Shown one piece after another: positions 22,501 to 33,100 of a stretch of 61,140 nt of DNA. Source of the DNA: Perkinsus marinus ATCC 50983 (Eukaryota > Perkinsozoa > Perkinsida > Perkinsidae); the NCBI RefSeq assembly GCF_000006405.1, contig NW_003201363.1, positions 67,181 through 128,320 on the forward strand. Reading direction: 5' to 3'. The notes beneath the pieces are model-generated. The model had not been told where the DNA came from. It worked only from the letters and a program-made list of their open reading frames with translations, and searched no databases. A program made the position numbers and the translations under genes. Every line of letters starts with the position of its first letter. Position 1 is the first letter of the stretch.

Positions 22501-23585
22501 AGCAGGGAACACATAGGTGGTATAGTTCTTACGCTGGGGTAGACATCTCTTTTACTGTGGCTAGGCCCTACCCTAGTCCGGCACCTCCATATCAACAACG
22601 GTCGTATGCTCATCACAACCAACAACAGCAACAACAACAGATGTAGGGGAGGTCGGTCTGCCCTGCTTACTGTATTGGGTGTTTCTTAGTAGTAATAGGC
22701 CGCCAATGCACTCAGTACCTCAACACCAGACGCCTACTGCTCAGCCGGCAGTGGGAGCGTCAATGAATAGGGCAAGTTTCGGATCTTACGGGTGAGGAGT
22801 GGCATCTGGGAGTTGTTGGCTGATAGCATGCCAGGTCGTCATCGCCGGCCCCACCAGCATCAACAGCAGGAGGACCGTGGCAACAGCAGCAAGGTGCTAC
22901 GATGATGGCAACAGCAACACCAGCAGTTGGCGGCGCCTATCAGTCGAGGAATCCTCTGCCACCCCAGCCGTACCCACAGTCTAGTGTGGCGGATATGGCG
23001 GCTAGAGCTGCTCAGATGTCGGCAGCTGCTAGCTACTACGGTCAGCAAACTGTGAAGCAACAACCGGGCATGGCTAGCTATGCTACCACTGCTGCTACTG
23101 GTGGTGGTACGACTCAGCCATTTGGTAGGCATGCGGCTGTGTCCTCTACCTCGTATGCTCAACAACTACCTCCTGCCGCTACTGCTCTCAATGCTGGACA
23201 GTATATGACTGGTAGCCAATATAGTAGCGGTCTCACTCAGCAACAACAGCAGTACAAGTCAGTGCAGTCTTCGGGAGGGCTGGGGGTGTATGGTGGCGCT
23301 GCTAGCAGTAGTGGGCCGCAGACTGCGATGCCAATGTATACTGGTATCTATGGCCAGCAACAACAACAGGCTCGTACACCAACGCCAGGGCCCAGTGCTC
23401 AGCCAGCTACTGCTGCTGCTGCTGCTGGAGGTGGGCAGGCACCCTACGCTGGGCAGGCTGTGAAGGCAACATCATCGTTGGAGGAGTACGCAGCAGCTCT
23501 CGCCACCTATCAGAAACAAATGGCTGAATACGCTGCCAAATGCTCAGCATACTACGCTCAACAACAACAACAGCAACGTCAGTAG
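19550..23585 (+). CDS. Spliced coiled-coil and polyQ/low-complexity protein
   Basis: Starts MDQPTASMKTLGEEPAAV and continues through at least eight exons. Visible exons are 19550-19613, 19710-19796, ~19930-20057, 20106-20285, 20335-~20640, ~21687-21799, ~21876-21987, 22033-~22230, then Q-rich exons to the stop at 23583. The middle part contains a charged coiled coil (EEEEAERMAKEREARMKE then QLEKDKEIKERLAKEKE) at about 22060-22215. The last ~230 residues are rich in Gln, Ala, Gly, Tyr and Ser, ending YYAQQQQQQRQ, a prion-like composition typical of RNA-binding or condensate proteins. I do not recognise a named family. Several introns belong to the repeat families described below. A ~1-kb intron (about 20650-21686) is unusually long for this window. 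Confidence 0.7.
19614..19709 (+). repeat. Intron sharing sequence with a Brr2 intron
   Basis: First intron of the polyQ gene, GTGAGT...CTCAG. Positions 19649-19678 read GTATCTTGCATG, six variable bases, CCTAGGATATGC. The same 30-nt string with a few changes lies in the Brr2 intron at 36853-36918. Confidence 0.7.
20058..20105 (+). repeat. 48-nt palindrome intron (family i) in polyQ gene
   Basis: GTAGCACG...CCCTCAG with the core AATTTCGTGGCGCGTGA in sense. Removing it joins RSVLP and TQPVPVPPP in frame. Confidence 0.78.
20286..20334 (+). repeat. 49-nt intron with reversed family (ii) motif
   Basis: GTACTCGG...TTGTCTAG. It contains CTTCGCTCCGCT, the reverse complement of AGCGGAGCGAAG. Removal joins KKALEE-type and YLQQHGIQLEV coding. 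Confidence 0.72.
21245..21263. other. Small hairpin in the long polyQ-gene intron
   Basis: GGGCACTA, three bases, TAGTGCCC form a perfect 8-bp stem followed by an A/T-rich stretch. It lies inside the ~1-kb intron; no function is assigned. Confidence 0.4.
21988..22032 (+). repeat. 45-nt palindrome intron (family i), antisense core
   Basis: GTAATTTTCGCGCGCCACGA and onward to GATTCAG. The core is reversed relative to 20058-20105. Removing it joins GGWHASAM to DAKNDSCQKVW in frame. Confidence 0.78.
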
Positions 23586-24798
23586 AGGAGTACGAATATT
23601 ATTACTATTTATATTGCCAGTGCGAGTGTCGTGTTCGGAAGTCTCTGGTGGGGGGTAATGGCAACAAGCTAGGAGACGGAAACTGTGTCACTAAAAAATA
23701 GTACGCTGGTGGTGCGATGGCACTTCGAAATGTTGTCGAATTTACTATTTTGATAAGCCCCTGGCAGTAGATCACTTCCTCGTCCGGATCCAGAATTGTT
23801 TCATGTGTTTCTCGTTGTCAATTCGTGGTAGGAGGAGGACCTCTAGCATCACTATTGATGAGGAATGACTGCAAATTGATAACACGGCTACAGCTACTGC
23901 ATGACTCGGACGAGGAATTTCAAGTCCGAGTTATCTTAAGTTGAAATACGCAAATGTTGGCCTTCGCACTGACTTGGTTGAGAATGGTGACATTCGCTTC
24001 AAACGACGTGAGCTACTGTCTGGGTAGTTCTCGACCAGCGAATGACACTCTTCTTCCTCAAACACCTCCGGTATGAGTTCATAGATTCACAACTTCCATG
24101 GCGGCCTAAGCAAACACGGCCCCTAAATAGCACGCTCCGTTCGGGTCGTTGCTGGGTCTCTAGTTGTCGCCGTGCTCATCAGGGCAGAGCTTGGTGAGAT
24201 GTCTGTGTTATATTCCACTATCATAGGGCGGCGAAACGCGAGTGTTTCGGCACGAACTCATAATTGCATTCCCTTCCAATATGACTGAATCTACAACCAA
24301 CTGATCAATTGCAGATAGGCCGATTCTATCATCTCGATCCATCGCAACGTCACAGTAGATATCGTTTCATCGAGCATTATCGAGGGCGGCCTAATTTGCC
24401 TCATCAAGCTGATATGGATGTGCATGAGAATGCAACCCACTCGCATATAGGTTGATAACCAGTGGCCGCTCTGCATGTCAACACTGCTGGACCCATTATC
24501 ATGGTAGTGGAGTACAAGAATGCTACATCCTGCTACCGCAGTATACCCACGACGTGAGATTGGAAGCAAACCTATCCGTATCAAGCTATTGATATACTTG
24601 GACAGGAGACTCCCCTTGGGAGATGTTTCTGAGTTCTCGTGTGTGTGCCACATTTCGTGCATCCTTCCTCCTCATCACACTCGAAGGAGCAAAGAATGCA
24701 AACGATCGGTATGATATTTTTGGAATGAGGCGTCATTCGGCTATGCGACTAAGCATAGCGCTTGCGGCTCGGATAACGACTACCTTCTTTCTTCCTCG
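23586..24798. other. Intergenic, nothing recognised
   Basis: About 1.2 kb after the polyQ gene. Scattered short frames have no recognisable motifs and no convincing splice pattern. Confidence 0.4.
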
Positions 24799-25030
24799 AT
24801 GAGCTCGAGTGCTGACAAATTAGCAGCTAAAACATCAGGTGCATCCAAAAGGTACGAACATTGATTATGACGTCATGGTAGGAACATCTACTGTTTTGTC
24901 TGAGTATCCTGACATTCATGCTAATCGGTATCGGGGTGGTGCTGTGGTGACCAAAACTTTCTGTTACAACTCCCAAGGTGAGGAAGAGATTTACCATTGG
25001 GAAATTCCCGAAACCATCACCCTCGGCTAG
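24799..25030 (+). CDS. Possible small gene or terminal exon, hypothetical
   Basis: An ATG at 24799 gives MSSSADKLAAKTSGASK. An overlapping frame then reads HPKGTNIDYDVMVGTS and ends EEIYHWEIPETITLG at a stop. The two could join through a very short intron or the frames may be unrelated. The second piece has protein-like composition. No family is recognised. Confidence 0.3.
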
Positions 25031-25424
25031 AGCCCATGCAGCATGTTATGATCATATACGGGGACTATCGAATTTGGACATGTGAACTTTCATAGAGGGC
25101 CTTCGAAGTACCCTTTGTGTATCGGCTTTTCTGGTTAATGGTATCGATTGACATCACCAGCTCACCGGACATCACCAAATATCTGACCTGGAAGACGATG
25201 GAACTTTCGACGGAACTCGTTTGGCATGTACAGCAGTAGTTTCCCTACCTCTCCGCTGCATCCCAGTCAGAGCTGTCTCCTCGCACACAATAGCCCTGCC
25301 ATTGCTAAGCCCTATTCATGATGCAAAGTCATGCAAAGTTAGAACTAGCTTACGGGTTTGTGTGATTACTTGATCTGGCTACTAGCTCCACGGATTGTGC
25401 ATGTCAAAATCATTCTTAACAGCC

Positions 25425-25440
25425 TTTTTTCATCCCGCAG
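25425..25440 (+). promoter_or_regulatory. Possible 5' splice acceptor before the transporter
   Basis: TTTTTTCATCCCGCAG lies just upstream of the ATG. In alveolates with spliced-leader trans-splicing such an acceptor would define the mRNA 5' end. A 5'-UTR cis intron is equally possible. Confidence 0.35.
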
Positions 25441-25447
25441 AGTATAG

Positions 25448-26875
25448 ATGCTTATCGACCTCACACGCATTGTTCCGAAGCCAGTCCTCTTCTACCAGGG
25501 TCTGGCATTCACTCTCACTTTCCTCATCTATGTGATGGTTCATGCAATGCGCAAGTCCATTTCGAGTGCCGCGCCGTTATTGAAAGCAGAAGAGTTCGGT
25601 TATCCCACGGCGTTCTTTGGCGCGATGGATGTGGTTTTCATGATTTCCTACGCTATCGCAATGCTTTTTACTGGTATACTAGGTGATATCTACAACCCGA
25701 TGTTGGTTGTCTTGCTATTCGTTGTTCTGGCCGCAGCAGTTCAGTGTCTATGTGGGATTCTCATGGTGCTCTATACCTCCAAGGGTTTTCATTATTTGTA
25801 CTACGTACTCAATGGTCTCAATGGTGCCGCTCAGTCTGCCATTTGGCCAGTACTGGTGAAGATTATGGGGGACTACTTCGATCAGTTACACTCAGGGTTG
25901 ATATTTGGTTTCTGGGCAACCAACTCTGCGGTTGGAAACATCGTCGGTTCGAGTTTGGCCTCACTTATGATTGTTATTTTCGGTGAAACTGGCAAGATTG
26001 TTATCGCTTCGACTTTCATTTCTCCATGTTTGATCGTGGTTATCGTAACGTTGATATCTTTGTTTATGCTCCCTCCTAGTATAGAGAGTGTCCTTTCAAG
26101 TACAGGAAGTACAATTCGTGCGACGATTACAAGCAGCGATAGTGATGAGAGTCACGTTAATGCCGATCTACCTGCTATGCGAGATGAAGAGGAACCTATC
26201 AAGTTCTGGAGAGCGTGGCTTATTCCTGGCGTATTGATATTCGCTCTGACCTATGCATGTGTTAAGGGTGTAAACTACGCTATGTTCTTCTGGCTACCAC
26301 TTTACTTGAACGAACATGCTGATATTCCTCCTGAGAAGGCCAACCTATTCGATATGCTGTACAACATAGGCACGGTATTTGGTTGTATCATCTGCGGTTG
26401 GGTATCAGATTACATGGCTAGGGTACAAGGATCAGGAAGATCTCCATCACTCTTTTTCTTTATTTTCTTGGCTTTGATCCCAGTATCTCTGCTGCATGTT
26501 GACGACCCCACAGTTGTCTATTTGAGCGTGATGTTGCTCCTGGCAGGCTTCCTGATTGGAGGTGCATCGAATCTTGTCGGTAGTGTGGTATGCACCGATA
26601 TTGGTCGTCAAGATGCTCTCAAAGGTAACCGCAAAGCAGTGAGTCAAGTGACCGGTATCATCGATGGCACTGGTGCATGCGGAGCCGCTGTACAGCAGGG
26701 ATTAGTCTCATGGATAGCTACCTATAGTTGGGACGGTGTTTTTATATTGCTACCTGTTTCTCTCGGACTCTCTTGCATTCTTCTTGGGACACGAGCCTAT
26801 AAGGAGACTAAGGGATTCCTGAAGGGGTTTAGGTCTCCCAGGCAGCAGAGAGTTCCCACCGATGTATCTAAGTGA
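25448..26875 (+). CDS. SLC37-like sugar-phosphate/phosphate exchanger (MFS)
   Basis: Single exon, 475 residues, close to the usual size for this major facilitator family. It has about twelve hydrophobic segments in two halves with a charged central loop (near residues 215-250, SSDSDESHVNADLP). Family-like features include MVHAMRKSISSAAP after the first membrane segment and the AQSAIWPVLVKIMGDYF stretch followed by GFWATNSAVGNIVGSSLA. This resembles the SLC37/GlpT-type glucose-6-phosphate and glycerol-3-phosphate carriers. Exchange of phosphate for a sugar phosphate, probably at an internal membrane, is inferred. A pyrimidine run and CCCGCAG lie about 8 nt before the ATG, which could be a 5' splice acceptor (cis or trans). 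Confidence 0.85.
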   Translation: MLIDLTRIVPKPVLFYQGLAFTLTFLIYVMVHAMRKSISSAAPLLKAEEFGYPTAFFGAMDVVFMISYAIAMLFTGILGDIYNPMLVVLLFVVLAAAVQCLCGILMVLYTSKGFHYLYYVLNGLNGAAQSAIWPVLVKIMGDYFDQLHSGLIFGFWATNSAVGNIVGSSLASLMIVIFGETGKIVIASTFISPCLIVVIVTLISLFMLPPSIESVLSSTGSTIRATITSSDSDESHVNADLPAMRDEEEPIKFWRAWLIPGVLIFALTYACVKGVNYAMFFWLPLYLNEHADIPPEKANLFDMLYNIGTVFGCIICGWVSDYMARVQGSGRSPSLFFFIFLALIPVSLLHVDDPTVVYLSVMLLLAGFLIGGASNLVGSVVCTDIGRQDALKGNRKAVSQVTGIIDGTGACGAAVQQGLVSWIATYSWDGVFILLPVSLGLSCILLGTRAYKETKGFLKGFRSPRQQRVPTDVSK

Positions 26876-27118
26876 ACATTTTTGAATATTTCTTTCTTCA
26901 TGTTTCTTTTACTACTCAAACGTCTCTCCTGTGATATCAGTCGTACTCTAGTCCTCGCGTGATTGACTGTACCACTGAAGTCGATTTAATTTAATATCGT
27001 TTCACATCTCTTAGACCTCGAGTTGTAAATTGGTGCTTGTCCGTCTTGTATTTACGAGAGTAGACTTGGGTAGTTGTACTTGTACATTTTCTAGGATCAA
27101 CTTTCCCGATAGAGTAGT

Positions 27119-27345
27119 CTATGCCACTGCAAGATTTGCCTAAGTAGGATCCACCCTTGCGAGAGGGGTGCCTATGCCACTGCACGATTTACCTAATTAG
27201 GATCAACCCTCGCGAGAGGGGTGCCTATGCCACTGCACGATTTGGCTAATTAGGATCAATGTTCGTAAGAGAGGCGCCTATGCCAGTACAAGATCTGCTT
27301 TATCAAGACTAATTTTTCAACTAGTTTCTATAGTTGGTGACTATG
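27119..27345. repeat. Minisatellite, 53-bp period, four to five copies
   Basis: Units starting ATGCCACTGCA(A/C)GATTT begin at 27121, 27174, 27227 and 27280, exactly 53 bp apart, with a fifth diverged unit near 27343. Each unit contains CTCGCGAGAGGGGTGCC or a variant. The period and parts of the unit match the reverse strand of the repeat at 13813-14010. Confidence 0.8.
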
Positions 27346-27420
27346 TCATTCCAAGGCCTGCCTCATTTTTCCTGAGAGGGGTTGTGACTGATGTTTGTCA
27401 CTCTTGAACTCTCATGTATC

Positions 27421-27614
27421 CTCGTTGCAAGGCTCTCCTCCCGAGAGACTCAAGCCTATTTTTGTCGGCCGGTTCCGAAATAAAACAGGTAAGAAGAGTT
27501 TTTTATCTGAGCTTCATCTCATGACTGTGTGGACAACCTCGGAAGGATTCTGCACTCTTGTTGCAAGACTGCCTTTTCGCGAGTCTAAAGCCTATTTCCT
27601 CGGTTGGTTTCGGA
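27421..27614. repeat. Diverged direct duplication of a ~60-bp block
   Basis: Two blocks (27421-27483 and 27557-27614) share TTGCAAG, CGAGAGACTCAAGCCTATTT or its variant, and CGG(C/T)(C/T)GGTT(C/T)CG. They sit about 135 bp apart, next to the minisatellite. Confidence 0.6.
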
Positions 27615-28019
27615 GTGAGGTAGACAACACCGAAAATATGGTTACAACCGGTCCTTCCAGGCACAATTTTGCCTCGAATTTTGACAAATCCAGGATCCAA
27701 GGTCGATTGCACTGAGGGGCAGATACGCCACTCGATCCAGGAAGTGCACACTAATGATCGCATTTTCCCATCATTCAACTTCTATCCTTTCTCCCAAACA
27801 TGAACAGTCATTTCTCTTTTCTCTCACTCACCCTGAGTCGATACAGCAGCAGTAGAGTGAATCGTTGTAACAAGACACGAACATTCATGGACAACACGAT
27901 GTTCATACAACATAGGCGCATGTATATCAGGAAGCTACCGGCCGGCACCGGCTGCGGAGTCTCCCGTAGATCTAACGCTCAACATAGGGTCGGTTGACTC
28001 CGACCTTCGTCGGTCTGAG

Positions 28020-29372
28020 CTACTGGACCCTCCCTGGAACAACATGACATTTACTGAGAGCAACCACGCTGAGACAGCCTCCCACCTTCAGTAAAGGTTG
28101 GGAATCCTCCAAATCTAAGTCACAATCATGTTCCTCGTGGTCAATCACATGCTTTATCATGCCGCGGACCTGAAATTTATCAGATGCATTGCCGTTGGAC
28201 GCCAAAGACAGCGTGATGCCTTACGATTTTGCCGAACCAATACAGCTGAAGACAATAACCGCCGCTAACGAGGGTTATGCAGAGAATAATCCGCCAGTTC
28301 ATTCGACTGTTGATGGCCGAACTGTTCCAATGCACGAAGACGTGTACAATAGCGAGCAGTGGGAGGAGGACTGAAAAACGAACGTGCCCAAGGGACCGCA
28401 ACGATATAATAGGCCACCCCGGAATAAGCCGAAGGTTATCGTCATAACCACGCCATTGGCTGCGTAAAGCTTGCCTCCAGTGATGCCTAGCTCTCTGAGA
28501 ACATGGAGCAGGCACACGAAAGGACTAGACGCCTCCTGAACCAAGGAAAGGTATGAACTATCAAAGGAAGATGGAAGCTTGCCTGGAGGAGAAGGACGGC
28601 TGCAAGTAAAGAGAACACCCCTTCCGAGTAAAGAAGCCAAACAACAGCGAAAAATAGCACGTGATGACCGAGCATGACCTGATAGCATCAATTATCAATC
28701 GATCAGATTAAACTCAGTTCACCTTGTCGATGCTAGGTTGAAGGAAGACAACCCAGAGCATATCATACACACAATAGGCCGCGAAGGCGATATAGAAAGT
28801 CGAAGTATACCTGTAAGGAATGGTGACACCGGCAAAGGAGGCAATAGAGAACGTACTCAAGGAGGGGACCCACTATAAGGCGCGGGGAGGCTAGGCTCAG
28901 ACCATCTGCTTTCAACTGTATGGCAAATACCGACACTCCAGTGATGCTGAGAAGGAGGATGAGAAGCGAATACAGCTGAGGGATGTCCTGACCTGAGAAA
29001 GGTGTTAGCTAAGCTAGTAAGATTGTTGGCCAAAAACGGCGTCATGGGTGTGAGATTGATGCTCGAAGGATTGGTGGCCCGAAGACCAGAGTTTAGGCAT
29101 CCAATAGCACATACAAGGATGGAGTAGAGAATCTGAGGCGGACAAGTAAAGGTGGATGGGTAGGCATGCACTTACACACCACGCCGCAGTGAAGAGCATC
29201 AGGGATAGCCAAGGGTCGGAGATTCCTGGAGGAAGGAAGTGGACCGTGGCAACGTTCTGAGAGTAGGAGTATACGTGGGCTGAACTGGTAGCGCTCTTAC
29301 CTGGTCACCACTTGAGCCCTCAAAAAGGTGCTCTACTGTAGGCCCTGGAGGTCCTACACCAAAGCTTTGCAT
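28020..29372 (-). CDS. TLC-domain membrane protein (TMEM56/TLCD-like), multi-exon
   Basis: Read on the minus strand from the ATG at 29372 (MQSFGVGPPGPTVEHLF). Exons then give FLPPGISDPWLSLMLFT, ILYSILVCAIGCLNSGL, FYIAFAAYCVYDMLWVV, MLGHHVLFFAVVWLLY, a SFHLPLIVHTFPWFR helix, and LRELGITGGKLYAANG. They continue to LLPLLAIVHVFVHWNSS, SGGYCLQLYWFGKI and a hydrophilic tail ending HVVPGRVQ. The HH pair, the central multi-helix arrangement and the LYWF-x-KI end are typical of TLC (TRAM-LAG1-CLN8) proteins, which act in ER or Golgi lipid homeostasis. Whether it makes ceramide or has another lipid role cannot be told. Introns are short GT-AG. It is divergent from the Brr2 gene. Confidence 0.75.
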
Positions 29373-30128
29373 TGAAGTTCACGAGGAGGAGGTGGAAGCC
29401 TCAATCGTAGTGAGAAAAAGATAAGGAATAGAATCACTGAAATCTAAGTGATCGGGAGAATACGACTATCGTAATCGATTTGTAACGTGTGTGTGTATTG
29501 CCTTGAGCATACCGACTCCTATGATAGCTGGAAGGCTTGACAGCTACTCCATAATGAAGAAAATGAAAAGAACGTAGGATCGATTTCACAGACGGCGAAA
29601 TGCAGTAAAGTAGATTGCGCCTTCTATGGTGCCGGTAGATAAAACATCGTACAAATCTAGCCGCAGTTACTGTACTACCTGTGGCCTAAAGTCTCACATA
29701 GACAATCGATCACAGATACGATGAGATGATATTTCACATATTTCAAGCGCATCACAAGGGAAACGGGGGAAAGGCTTATGCCGTCGACCTTTCCTCGGTG
29801 ACCATACTCGTAGCATGAATGCATGGGTGATGGCAAGCCTGGCAGCGGCAGTATCGATCTGACCAACACTGTCCAGTGATCCCCACGGAGCGACCTGGCA
29901 CTGGTGCCAGCGGGGGAGATTAGTCGAGTTTCCCTACGACTTTCCGAGACGACGACCGACATTCAAGCTGCGTCGATCATAATGGCGAGCGAGAAATTTT
30001 TCGACTCGTCCAAAATTAGCAATATGATGGGTTGCGTACTTTTCTGTTACTCGAACGTGTTGGTTGGTTCAAAACTTCACCTCACATCGAATCTCATTTA
30101 TATCAGCCATTTTCTGCTCCTACTTTCA
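29373..30128. promoter_or_regulatory. Divergent spacer between TLC gene and Brr2 gene
   Basis: About 750 bases between two divergently transcribed genes. No coding sequence is recognised and no promoter motif can be defended. Confidence 0.35.
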
Positions 30129-33100
30129 ATGGCTGAGGAGTTCGAACGTTTTAAGCGTTTCGAATACAAGGAGAACAGTAACTTGGTCCTTCAGAGGGAC
30201 CCGGGTGGAGGCAGTCATCTGGCTAATGAGCCTACTGGTACTATAGGGCATCTCTAGGTCCGCCTATGATAACACATTCAACTGCTCGAGCGGTATGAGT
30301 GACAACGTCATGTTTTATGATGTTATGATGCTTAATTCTCGCGTATGGTAGGTGAGCCTGAGACTCTGCGATACCATAAAATGCACACTATGGGCGATAA
30401 AGTGTTGAAGACTAAGCCGAAGCCTGAGGCTGCTCTTGCTGCTAAGCGCCGACATGTGTACGAACTACCTACGACCTAGTTTGGTTTAGTCTTGTCCAAT
30501 ATAGGAAAGCCGTGACCGAGGCCGGAGGGGACAAGGGCCTCCATAAACGTCGGAAGGGTATTGATATCACTAAGGGGGAGACAGTGCTCACAGTCGATGA
30601 GGCAGGGGATAATGTATACAGGTAGGAGGATAGCTGCTGGTAGGGTAGAGAGGATGTTGGGCTTTACAGGCCGAAGTCTCGGGCATCAGAGAGGCCTTAT
30701 GATGAGATGCTATCAGTACTGTCTACAGTACTTGTTGGTGAGACTAGTACTGTCCTGAGGGAGGCGGCCCATGAGATACTCATGGCTTTGAAGTCTGATC
30801 AGAAGGATTCATCTAAACAGAAGAACGTTGAAGAGGTAGCAAGGCGAACGCTATATCGCTGGTAATGATACGTATCAGGTGCTTCCCCCGCGATCCTTGA
30901 CCCCGGAGCTCTATACTCAGCTCTTAAGGCTCTCCCAACAAATCCATGATTTCGCAGTGGATGACGATGAAGAGGGGGTAGCTGAGGCGGGGGGGGAGGA
31001 TGTTGATGCAGCTCTCCTGGCTGGTGCTGCGGCGGATGATCCGGCAGGTGTTGCTGTCACGTTTGACGAGGATGATGAGAATGATGGTAGTACTACCACT
31101 GGGGGGTTTATGATAGGTGATGCTGTGGTTTAGAGATGGGAGGTGATGATGATATGTTGTACGCTGACGAGTGTCTGATGAATCTAGCAGCGACTCGGAG
31201 GACTCGGATGCGGATGATAGGATGGAGGCTGGAGGGCGGAGGAGAAGAAGAAAGCGGGGTAGTAGTTAGTGCGATAGGCTTTCATGCGAGAGGTTGCGGG
31301 TTCGATCCGCGGGTATGGCATATATTTTTTACAGGCGGTGATGACGATGAGGATACCGGCATTCGCGCTGGTGGGGAAGGTGATGATGCTGACGACGGCC
31401 CGGCCTCGAAACGGAGGAACACCTCGAGCACCGACCTGCCAGTTCAGAAGATCCATTCTCATTGGCTGCAGAGGGAACTAGTAGGTCCATACCATTCCTC
31501 TTTGTATTCACTTACCTTTGGCAGGGCAAGCGTGTTAAGGATAGCTCTGAGGTCATCGCTGTAGAGAAGTCTATTCTCGATGTCTTGAGGCTGCCTGACT
31601 CGCAGAGTGTTGAGAACAAACTCGTACAAATCTTCAAATACAAGCACTTCGATTTCTGCAAGATCCTTGTGAATAACAGAATCAAGATTTGGTATTGCAC
31701 CAAGATCAACCAAGCACAGACTCCCGGTAGGAGGAGAGGGGCGCCTTGCTCGTGAGGCAGGGTACATGTTGTTGTTGTCATTTTTAGAGGAGCGCAAGTC
31801 GCTGGAGAAGGAGATGGAGGAGGACCCAGCTGCGGCTGAGGTCCTTGAGGAATGGAAGATCGCTCATCATCATGAGGACTATAAGAAGCTTGGTGATGCT
31901 CTTGATGGTGAAGGAGGAGAAGGAGGAGGCAATAGGAGGAAGCAGCTCAGGTGAGTTGATCTTCTTTGAGCGTATTTTGAGATGTGTATTAGGTCGGAGG
32001 CTAGGAAGCTGAAGGAGGGGGAGGAGGAAGCAGCGTCGTCTCTGGGTCATCAGGAGGATGGTGATGTGGAGATGGCCGAGGCTGGGGAGATTCGTGAGGC
32101 GGCTAAAATGCCTAATCCATCTAAGTTGGTTGATCTGGACTCGCTACAGCTGCCTGGTGGAGCAAGGTACTGTGGGAGGAATGATTATAGTGCTGATTAT
32201 ATAGGTCTCGGGTTCGATCCCTGGGGGATGTGTTTTTAATATTCCCGCAGGTTCATGAGTAACCAATCATTTGAGCCTGCGAAGAATACTGATGTATTCA
32301 CATCGAGCCATAAGGGATATGAGGAGGTCGTGGTACAGGCTCCTCCCAAGGCTAAGGTCAAGCAGGAGTCTCTCATTAAGGTAGTATATGTTGTATATGC
32401 ATAGCAGTGGTAATGATGATGATGATTTTGCAGGTTAAAGAGGCTCTACCCGAGTGGGCTTGTCCAGCCTTCAAGCATTTCGAGAGGCTCAATGCTGTGC
32501 AGTCAAAGGTAGGGATGACCTTATGTTAGCAGCTGATGAGTGCCCCCTTCGTTATCTGATATCGCTCGTTGGTTTCAGGTCTTCCCTGTAGCTTATAATG
32601 AATTTGAAGAGAATCTTCTTATGTGTGCTCCGACAGGAGCAGGGAAGACCAATGTGGCTATGCTTACTATTATGAACGTATTGAGATCGGCTCTGTTGGT
32701 ATTGGTATTGCTTTTGATAGGTCCTGAAGCAATATCGTACTGAAGATGGCTTTGATACGAGCGCTTTCAAGATGGTATATATCGCGCCGATGAAGGCCCT
32801 TGTGCAGGTATCGAACCTGGGACCTTTCGCTTATTGTCTTGGGAATTTACCGCGCTGCTATTTAGGAAGTGGTGCAATCGTTCTCATTGCGCTTGGGCGA
32901 CCTCGGCCTTGTTGTGAAGGAGCTCTCAGGAGATCAGTCTCTTAGCCGTGAACAGATCGAGCAGACGAACATAATCGTCACCACACCTGAGAAGTGGGAT
33001 GTTGTCACTCGTAAGGCTGGCGAGAGCCGAGGCTTCACCGCCTTAGTCAAGCTCATTATCATTGATGAGGTAAGCGTCCTGGTTCATACGAGAGGAAGCA

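Larger units (their letters stand above)
26876..28019. other. Intergenic with tandem and duplicated repeats
   Basis: No gene is seen. It contains the ~53-bp minisatellite at 27119-27345 and a duplicated ~60-bp block at 27421-27483 and 27557-27614. Confidence 0.5.

Noticed and set aside
24291-24662. Minus-strand frame of 123 residues
   Set aside because: No domain, no splice-consistent neighbours and uneven composition; likely chance.
28180-28515. Alternative minus-strand frame MPAPCSQRARHHW as a separate gene
   Set aside because: Most of it is a different frame or read-through of TLC exons, which explain the region better.
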